From assembly GCA_013041995.1 (NCBI GenBank), contig JABDRA010000679.1, positions 1 to 6,061 of the forward strand: 6,061 nt of DNA, read 5' to 3'. Within the stretch, counting starts at the first letter, position 1. Every line of letters begins with the position of its first letter. Source of the stretch: Anderseniella sp. GTDB taxonomy: Bacteria > Pseudomonadota > Alphaproteobacteria > Rhizobiales > Aestuariivirgaceae. The notes under the pieces are model-generated. The model did no database searches, was not told where the DNA came from, and saw only the letters and a program-made list of their open reading frames with translations. This document shows, piece by piece, positions 1-4,705 of this stretch. Both the position numbers and the translations under genes were made by a program.

Positions 1-32
1 TTTCTGAATTATTCGGGGAGTGCGGTATATCG

Positions 33-1163
33 ATGGTCACCTGTAGCACAATTAATCTGCCACGCCATGCGGTCGGCACACAACACAGCCTGAAAGTCTG
101 GCGATTTGGCAAACCGGGTGCCACGCCAAAAGTCTATATTCAGGCGTCCCTGCATGCAGACGAACTGCCGGCCAGCCTTGCTGCGGCAAAACTGCTGCCC
201 AGGCTCGTTGCAGCCGATGAGGCCGGAAAAATCTCTGGTGAGATTATTCTGGTCCCGGTGGCAAACCCCATCGGCCTGAACAATGTTAGCCTGCGCTCCC
301 ACAATGGCCGTCATCATCTACCCACAGGCGAAAACTATAATCGCGGCTTTCATGACGTTTCGGACGACGTGCTAAATGCCATCGACGGCAAAATGGCAAA
401 CGGACCCGAGGCAGACACATCTCTGGTCAAGACGGAAGTGGCCAGGGCGCTGGCCGCGGCAACGCCGGCCAATGAAGCACAAGCCTTGCGGCTGGAACTG
501 ATGCGATTGGCCTGCGACGCTGATATCGTGCTGGATCTGCATACTGATTCCGAAGCGCAGATGCATTTGTACCTGGATGAAGACCACTGGCCCCAGGCCG
601 CCGACCTGGCCGGGTTGCTGGACGCGAGAGTAGTCATGTTCGCCCGCGCATCAGGAGGCGGCCCGTTTGAGGAAACCATCGCCTGGCCCTATGTTCGGGT
701 CCGCGAGATATACGGCGCGGACGCAGTGGACCTGCCATTGACCGTGGTTGTTGAACTGCGCGGCGAATATGACGCCAGCCATGAATTTTCGGATTTTGAT
801 GCGGACGCCATATACCGGTTTCTGTGTCATCGCGCGGCCATCACGGAAGAAGCCGGACTGCTGCCTGAATTCACCGGTATTGCCGCGCCCTTCGCCGCGA
901 CAGATACCCTGACGGCAAAGGCGGCCGGTATCGTGGTCTATACCGCCGACATCGGCCAAACCGTGCAGAAAGGCGATGTACTGGTTGAGATCATTGACCC
1001 ATTGTCAGACGGCGACATGGTGGTAGACCGCATCAGTGCTGCGGCCGACGGCCTGTTCTTTGCCCGGTCCAATCAACGTCTCGCCTGGCCCGGGGAAACC
1101 GTCGGCAAGGTACAAGGCACAGAAGCTCTCGCGCATCGAACCGGCAAGCTGCTTTATGACTAA
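33..1163 (+). CDS. Succinylglutamate desuccinylase/aspartoacylase (AstE/AspA) family zinc deacylase
   Basis: This 376-residue protein belongs to the M14-like zinc hydrolases that cleave N-acyl groups from amino acids or related small amides, probably in the cytoplasm. Zinc ligands are visible as H41 and E44 in the HADE motif and H170 in the LDLHTD motif. An NYNRGF motif at 101-106 supplies the arginine that usually holds a substrate carboxylate, and E241 in VVELRGEYD is the likely catalytic glutamate. Residues about 285-360 form the C-terminal beta-rich domain, with a GIVVY...G..V.KGD pattern like a biotinyl/lipoyl fold. The ATG at 33 is the first start codon in a frame open to the window edge; GGGGAG at 15-20 lies 12 nt upstream, which is long for a ribosome site, so an earlier start outside the window is not excluded. 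It overlaps the next gene by 8 bp. The substrate is unknown. DoeB-like N-acetyl-diaminobutyrate deacetylase is in the same family, but no ectoine-degradation gene is nearby. Confidence 0.9.
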   Translation: MVTCSTINLPRHAVGTQHSLKVWRFGKPGATPKVYIQASLHADELPASLAAAKLLPRLVAADEAGKISGEIILVPVANPIGLNNVSLRSHNGRHHLPTGENYNRGFHDVSDDVLNAIDGKMANGPEADTSLVKTEVARALAAATPANEAQALRLELMRLACDADIVLDLHTDSEAQMHLYLDEDHWPQAADLAGLLDARVVMFARASGGGPFEETIAWPYVRVREIYGADAVDLPLTVVVELRGEYDASHEFSDFDADAIYRFLCHRAAITEEAGLLPEFTGIAAPFAATDTLTAKAAGIVVYTADIGQTVQKGDVLVEIIDPLSDGDMVVDRISAAADGLFFARSNQRLAWPGETVGKVQGTEALAHRTGKLLYD

Positions 1164-1503
1164 ACGGCTGGTCATACTGGCAGGCATTGCTTGCACTGTA
1201 CTCGCACTGCCGGCACACGCTGGCGACAAACACCTGTTCAATGCCGACATACTGTCCAAATTCTGCAACTCACCGCACGGTGCGTATTACGACGATGGTA
1301 TCTGCGCAGGTTACATTACCGCCATTGCCGATGTGATGCTGCGCGAACCGGGCATGGCAAAGCGCCTGTGTGTGCCCCGAAACCTGTCGACTTCCGACTT
1401 TTCCAAACTGGTGACGCGCCATGTTGCCCGTAACCCGGACGACAACACATTGCCCGCCTCCGAAATGGTCCGTGCAGCGTTGCTGAAGGCGTTTTCCTGT
1501 TGA
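1156..1503 (+). CDS. Secreted Rap1a/Tai-like small cysteine-containing protein
   Basis: A 115-residue protein with a clear signal peptide: positive MTKR, a hydrophobic stretch at about 5-18, and an A-H-A cleavage motif at 20-22, so it should be periplasmic. The mature part has four cysteines (C37, C50, C72, C115), suggesting two disulfides. The CAGYITAIADV core at 50-60, the LCVP motif at 71-74 and an ending of AL..AFSC match the pattern I know for the Rap1a/Tai domain, first described as immunity proteins against type VI secretion amidase effectors. Many genomes carry such domains without an effector, and none is visible here, so an immunity role is not shown. The ATG at 1156 is chosen because it begins the signal peptide. 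A longer frame from 1036 would only add 40 residues overlapping the deacylase. There is no strong Shine-Dalgarno, so translation is probably coupled to the deacylase, which ends at 1163. Confidence 0.85.
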   Translation: MTKRLVILAGIACTVLALPAHAGDKHLFNADILSKFCNSPHGAYYDDGICAGYITAIADVMLREPGMAKRLCVPRNLSTSDFSKLVTRHVARNPDDNTLPASEMVRAALLKAFSC

Positions 1504-1533
1504 CGCGACGGTGACCGAAAGAACTGGATGCAC

Positions 1534-1553
1534 ATTGGATTCGTTGAATCAAT
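1534..1553 (+). repeat. Small imperfect inverted repeat in the 90-bp intergenic gap
   Basis: GATTC (1538-1542) and GAATC (1546-1550) are perfect complements around a 3-nt centre. With G1537 bulged, ATT (1534-1536) pairs with AAT (1551-1553), giving an interrupted 8-bp stem. It has no T-run and low GC, so it does not look like a rho-independent terminator. It overlaps the candidate promoter spacer and could be an operator half-site pair or chance. Confidence 0.3.
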
Positions 1554-1561
1554 CGTATTAT
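1535..1561 (+). promoter_or_regulatory. Possible weak promoter before the Stealth gene
   Basis: TATTAT at 1556-1561 matches the -10 consensus at five of six positions and lies in the AT-rich part of the 90-bp gap at 1504-1593. The best -35 is the poor TTGGAT at 1535-1540 with a short 15-nt spacer. The gap and the drop in GC favour a separate transcription start for the Stealth gene, but the boxes alone are weak evidence. Confidence 0.22.
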
Positions 1562-1593
1562 TAACAATGTCACATTGATAACTGGATACGCGA

Positions 1594-2562
1594 ATGATTG
1601 ACGTAGATGCCGTCGTGACCTGGGTTGACGGTGCCGATACAGCCCATGCGAAAAAGCGCGCAAACTACATAGAACAGTCAGGGTCGGCGCTTCATGAAAA
1701 CGCGATCAACCCGCATCGCTGGGTAGACAATAACGAGCTCTATTATTGTTTGCGCTCGATCCATGTGAACGCGCCGTGGATTCGTCGCATCTGGCTCGTT
1801 ACTGACAATCAAACTCCTGATCTTTCGCCATTTTCGCAAGGCTTTCGCGACAAGATTCAGATAGTGGACCATGCCGAGATCTTTGCCGGATTTGCCAAAT
1901 TTCTGCCAACCTTCAACTCTCTCGCAATAGAAAGCCTGATCTGGCGTATTCCGGAACTGGCTGAGCATTTCATCTATTTCAACGACGATGTGTTTGTTTC
2001 AGCTCTCGTCGGGAAAACTGACTTTTTCCGGGATGGAGCGCCGGTGCTGCGCGGCAAATGGGTTGACTATTCCAGCCTGGCCGCCTCACCGGAACAGCGT
2101 CAGGATGCGGCGCTGATGAACCATTATAATCAAATCAGGTCAGCCAAACTGATCGGCTTTGATGCCCGCAACCTGTTCCATGGTGCTCATGCGATCCATC
2201 CAATGACCAAATCGATCATGGCGCGGTTGTTTGAAGAATTTCACGCTGAGTTTATTAAGAATATTTCACACCGGTTCCGGGTCACCGGTCAGTTTCTGCC
2301 GCAGGGCCTCTACAACCACGCCTGTATAAAGACCGGAAATTTTACAACTGTGAGCAAACGGGACCACATTCACCTGTCGTCCGGCGTCTTTGACAAATGG
2401 TCGGCCCGGGAAGTCACCGATCACCTGCTCAAGGCGGCAACACCGGACATAAAGTTTCTTTGCGTAAACGACCTGCCGGTCGTCGAGCGAAACATCCCCG
2501 ACGCCCGCAATCTGATCGAACAGATCATCGGATCAGACCAGAATTCAGCCTTGCTGATCTAA
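1594..2562 (+). CDS. Stealth-family sugar-phosphate transferase
   Basis: A 322-residue Stealth protein. Characterised family members (for example capsular polymerases of Neisseria) transfer hexose-1-phosphate from a nucleotide sugar to build phosphodiester-linked glycans; metazoan GlcNAc-1-phosphotransferase shares the core. Conserved region 1 is DAVVTWVDGAD at 5-15. Region 2 runs from about 42, with RWVDNNELYYCLRS (42-55), APWIRRIWLVTDNQTP (60-75) and FIYFNDDVFV (126-135), whose aspartates are probable catalytic or metal residues. Region 3 includes HAIHPMTKS (199-207) and the HRFR at 226-229. Region 4 is the short FLCVND at 288-293. No transmembrane segment is obvious, so it is probably cytosolic or peripheral. 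No capsule synthesis or export genes are adjacent. Five hand-counted 60-base lines average about 50% GC, against 60-72% in lines sampled from the first gene, holC and pepA, which may mean transfer. No strong ribosome site precedes the ATG. Donor and acceptor are unknown. Confidence 0.93.
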   Translation: MIDVDAVVTWVDGADTAHAKKRANYIEQSGSALHENAINPHRWVDNNELYYCLRSIHVNAPWIRRIWLVTDNQTPDLSPFSQGFRDKIQIVDHAEIFAGFAKFLPTFNSLAIESLIWRIPELAEHFIYFNDDVFVSALVGKTDFFRDGAPVLRGKWVDYSSLAASPEQRQDAALMNHYNQIRSAKLIGFDARNLFHGAHAIHPMTKSIMARLFEEFHAEFIKNISHRFRVTGQFLPQGLYNHACIKTGNFTTVSKRDHIHLSSGVFDKWSAREVTDHLLKAATPDIKFLCVNDLPVVERNIPDARNLIEQIIGSDQNSALLI

Positions 2563-2589
2563 AGTCGTTTGCTCTTGTTGTGAACCACT
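2563..2589. other. Convergent intergenic gap between the two gene blocks
   Basis: Twenty-seven bases separate the stop of the Stealth gene from the stop of the GST gene on the opposite strand. No GC-rich stem followed by a T-run is present on either strand, so termination here is Rho-dependent, lies inside a neighbouring gene, or uses a signal I cannot recognise. Confidence 0.6.
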
Positions 2590-3273
2590 TCAAGCAGCCA
2601 GCAGCGCCTTTACCTCGGCTTCGTCGGGCATCAACTCAAGGCAGCGCCGGAACCAGTCCATCAGGGGACCGTCTTCGAGAACCGGGAAGTCGGACACCAC
2701 ATGCGGCCACATCAAGGTGCCGAACAGGATGCAGTCGGCATAGTCAGGCTGATCCCCGCCAAGCCATTGCGCCCTCGCCAGTGCCCGGCGTGCCGGCGCA
2801 AGCGTCAGGGAATTGAAACCGGCCACGCGGCCTTCGCGGCCGGCCTGGAACTCCTCCAGCGTCTTGCCGAAGCGCCCCTCTCGGGTCGTGCGAAAATAGT
2901 CCTTGTCCTGCGGCCGCAGCACTGACCAGACATCCACAACGATCATGGATGCCAGCGCAGCGACAACCGCAGTATCTGCCCAGCCCTGAATCAGCCGGCA
3001 ATGAGCCTCAGCCGCCTCACCGCGAAACAACGGGTTCGCGGCGTGAACCTCGTCGAGATGGCGGGCGATCTCGAAACTGTCAACAATTACGCTGCCGTCC
3101 GTTTCCAGTGTCGGGACCGTCTTGACGGCGCCATCACAAATTCCGGGTATCTCGGTAAAACCGACAGACGCGGCCTCAACCTCAATCTGCTTGATGGCAA
3201 GCGCCATTCGCGTGCGCCAGCAATAGGGCGAAAACCGCCGCTTGTCGTCACCGCAAAGTTCATAGAGTTTCAT
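2590..3273 (-). CDS. Glutathione S-transferase family protein, LigE (beta-etherase)-like
   Basis: A 227-residue two-domain GST. The N-terminal thioredoxin-like domain (about 1-80) has FSPYCWRTRMALA at 14-26, the cis-proline motif VPTL at 53-56, and the glutathione-binding acid-serine pair D65-S66. The all-helical C-terminal domain (about 85-227) carries QDKDYFR at 122-128, TLEEFQAGREGR at 138-149 and WLGGDQPDYADC at 170-181. These match my recollection of the sphingomonad beta-aryl-ether cleaving enzyme LigE, which has Val where this protein has Cys18. LigE cleaves lignin-type ethers with glutathione, but most relatives with this architecture have no known substrate, and no lignin-catabolism genes are here. 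A strong GGAGG (3280-3284 on the opposite strand) sits 6 nt before the ATG at 3273, and that ATG overlaps the DUF1737 stop as ATGA, so the two genes are co-translated. It is the last gene of the minus-strand operon. Confidence 0.95.
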   Translation of the reverse strand: MKLYELCGDDKRRFSPYCWRTRMALAIKQIEVEAASVGFTEIPGICDGAVKTVPTLETDGSVIVDSFEIARHLDEVHAANPLFRGEAAEAHCRLIQGWADTAVVAALASMIVVDVWSVLRPQDKDYFRTTREGRFGKTLEEFQAGREGRVAGFNSLTLAPARRALARAQWLGGDQPDYADCILFGTLMWPHVVSDFPVLEDGPLMDWFRRCLELMPDEAEVKALLAA

Positions 3274-3455
3274 GTTCTGCCTCCGGCATGTTGTTCAAGA
3301 ACAAGCGCCTGCGCAACCACGCAATGCTCACCATTATGGGTTATTGACGGCGAGCCATAGAGCTCATACCCATCTTCCAGAGCAGCAGAAATCCGTTCGC
3401 AAAAACTGCGGTCATCCTTCCCGGTCAGAACCCGGTAACGTAGTTTATCGCTCAT
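3270..3455 (-). CDS. Small DUF1737-type protein
   Basis: This is a 61-residue cytoplasmic protein with no signal peptide or membrane segment. The pattern Y-R-V-L-T-G at 7-12, a short helix (DDRSFCERISAALEDG, 14-29), then W/Y-E-L-YGSPSITHNG and a strand CVVAQALV at about 45-52 matches the DUF1737 family, small proteins of unknown function. The start is decided by the ribosome site: AAGAGGT (opposite strand, 3461-3467) lies 5 nt upstream of the ATG at 3455. An in-frame TTG two codons earlier (3461-3459) overlaps that site and is unlikely to be used. The stop overlaps the GST start by 4 bp, which suggests stoichiometric or coupled expression with the GST. No function should be assigned from the family name. 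Confidence 0.85.
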   Translation of the reverse strand: MSDKLRYRVLTGKDDRSFCERISAALEDGYELYGSPSITHNGEHCVVAQALVLEQHAGGRT

Positions 3456-3474
3456 TTGCAACCTCTTGTTTTAA

Positions 3475-3504
3475 AACATATTTCAGTTCAATCTGGGCGT
3501 TCAA
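3475..3504 (-). promoter_or_regulatory. Possible weak internal promoter before DUF1737-GST
   Basis: Read on the minus strand, TTGAAC (3504-3499) and TATGTT (3480-3475) are separated by 18 nt, each matching four of six sigma-70 consensus positions. They fall at the end of the methyltransferase gene and in the AT-rich 32-bp gap before DUF1737. A perfect 10-bp palindrome, GTTTTAAAAC, occupies 3468-3477, next to the expected start of transcription. The evidence is weak, and the five genes may simply share an upstream promoter outside the window. Confidence 0.2.
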
Positions 3505-4177
3505 ACATAACCCTGGCGTGGGCAACACCGTGCTCACCATCCACCAGAGTGAAGCTCTGATAGGCGCGAGGTGTCAGCCCCAGATTTTCAAACTGCATGA
3601 ACTCAGATTTGGTGAGCGGCCAGGGTGGGCCAGCCACGTCAGTGCCCTCATCTCGTACCCGACCGATAACCAGAAGCGAACCACCCGGGGCAATCAGACT
3701 TGCAATCGCAGGATAAGCGGCTTCGCGCTGCACTCCTTTCAGCGCCTGCAGCGTGTAGGTTTCGTGTACTAGGTCAAATTTGCCCAGCCATTCCGGTGGC
3801 GGATCAAGAAGACTGGCAACCACATACTCCACACTGGAATGAGGGAACCTTTTTCTGGCCCATTCGATTGCGACCGGTGACACGTCAAACGCCGTCACGT
3901 CATACCCTGTGGCCGACAATGCTTCGGCATTGTCACCAAGCCCGCAGCCAATATCGAGTGCGCGGCCCTCGTGGATCATGCCGGAACGGGCAATCCATTC
4001 TGCAAGACCGGGATGGGTTTCCTCATCAGCCCAGGGCACCATCGCAGTATCGCCGTCGGCTCTGCGATAAACCTCATCAAACCAGGCCAGCGGTTCGCCG
4101 CGAGCCTCGGCTTCGGCATGGATCGAGCCGGTGCTTTCCCTGGCGCGCCTGCGCCGTGAGGCAAATTCCTCACCCAT
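3488..4177 (-). CDS. Class I SAM-dependent methyltransferase
   Basis: A 229-residue cytoplasmic methyltransferase with a single Rossmann-like domain. Motif I is ALDIGCGLGDNA at 73-84 (SAM binding). The acidic residue closing strand 2 is D98 in TAFDVS. The motif IV region is FDLVHETYTLQAL at 134-146, and APGG at 163-166 marks the turn before strand 5. An N-terminal extension of about 65 residues begins with a basic run (RRRRAR, 8-13) and includes WFDEVYRRADGD and VPWADEETHPGLAEW, a substrate-cap signature shared with a broad group of small-molecule methyltransferases, including thiopurine methyltransferase-like proteins. The substrate cannot be read from the sequence. Its ATG overlaps the holC stop by 1 base (TGATG) and has only a weak Shine-Dalgarno, so it is probably translated by reinitiation after holC. 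The downstream GST suggests thiol or electrophile chemistry, but that is only inference from proximity. Confidence 0.93.
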   Translation of the reverse strand: MGEEFASRRRRARESTGSIHAEAEARGEPLAWFDEVYRRADGDTAMVPWADEETHPGLAEWIARSGMIHEGRALDIGCGLGDNAEALSATGYDVTAFDVSPVAIEWARKRFPHSSVEYVVASLLDPPPEWLGKFDLVHETYTLQALKGVQREAAYPAIASLIAPGGSLLVIGRVRDEGTDVAGPPWPLTKSEFMQFENLGLTPRAYQSFTLVDGEHGVAHARVMFERPD

Positions 4178-4668
4178 CAGTCCGGCTCATCTTCGTTTTG
4201 CGTTGCGCCGGAACCGGATTCCGCCTTCTTGGTCCATCGGCCACGGGCGTCCTGCTGCCAGTACGTCGCTGTCAGTCCTTGCGAACTGACGTTCTTCCAT
4301 TTCTCGCGCGCCGCCGCCAACGCGCTGTCGTCATTGCCGTCGAACAGAATGATCAGGCGATCCAGTCCTTCAGGGTTATCGAATTGAGCGCCGTCCACAA
4401 GAAACCTGATATTGGCGCCATTGGGATTTTCATCGCTCGTGGTCAGCCAGACCGGTTGCAGTTGCGCATTGCCGTCCGCCGCGCTGCCGTGTGCAAGAAA
4501 CTCGTCGTCGCGCCACTGCCAGAACTGGTCCGACAGGTTTTTCAACCGATCGGGATCGACCGTCTGCACGACTGCCTTCCATCCCCTTTCCAGGGTTTTC
4601 TGGACAAGTTGCGGCAGCACGTCTTCAAGGCGTGCACGCTCGAGATGATAGAACAGCACTTCAGTCAT
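4177..4668 (-). CDS. holC: DNA polymerase III subunit chi
   Basis: A 163-residue HolC. In E. coli, chi joins the clamp-loader complex through psi (HolD) and binds the C-terminal tail of single-strand DNA-binding protein, helping primer hand-off at the fork. Family features seen are the opening EVLFYHLERARLEDVLPQL (3-21), LERGWKAVVQ at 26-35, a DQFWQWRDDEFLAHG segment around 47-61 preceding PVWLTT at 72-77, and the FLVDGA plus RLIILFDG core at about 89-110. The last 15 residues are acidic and polar (ending NEDEPD) and probably disordered. Alphaproteobacteria generally lack a recognisable HolD, so the link to the clamp loader may differ from that in E. coli. It lies 37 bp after pepA and overlaps the methyltransferase start by 1 bp. 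The pepA-holC order is common in this class and supports the call. Only a weak GTGAG-like ribosome site is visible upstream. Confidence 0.94.
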   Translation of the reverse strand: MTEVLFYHLERARLEDVLPQLVQKTLERGWKAVVQTVDPDRLKNLSDQFWQWRDDEFLAHGSAADGNAQLQPVWLTTSDENPNGANIRFLVDGAQFDNPEGLDRLIILFDGNDDSALAAAREKWKNVSSQGLTATYWQQDARGRWTKKAESGSGATQNEDEPD

Positions 4669-4705
4669 GATTGACGCTACTCACACCAAAGCTTGTGTTC
4701 ACGGC

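Noticed and set aside
33..1163. Ectoine catabolism deacetylase DoeB
   Set aside because: The family is right but it covers many deacylases, and none of the neighbouring genes belongs to ectoine degradation.
2531..2559. Inverted repeat GATCAG...CTGATC near the end of the Stealth gene, as a terminator
   Set aside because: The stem is only 6 bp with a 17-nt loop, lies inside the coding region, and no T-run follows on either strand.
2397..2816. An open frame running from the end of the Stealth gene into the GST gene
   Set aside because: It lies out of frame with the Stealth gene and antisense to the GST, its Arg/Pro/Ser-rich product has no motif, and it has no ribosome site.
3459..3461. TTG as the start of the DUF1737 protein
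   Set aside because: It overlaps the Shine-Dalgarno sequence, while the ATG two codons later has ideal 5-nt spacing.
3700..4674. A 324-codon open frame on the plus strand across the methyltransferase and holC
   Set aside because: It is fully antisense to two well-supported genes, is rich in Arg, Pro, Cys and His as expected for the complement of GC-rich coding sequence, and shows no family motif.
4669..4705. ACAC...GTGT around AAGCTT between pepA and holC, as a hairpin or regulatory site
   Set aside because: Only four base pairs can form around an 8-nt loop, which is expected by chance.
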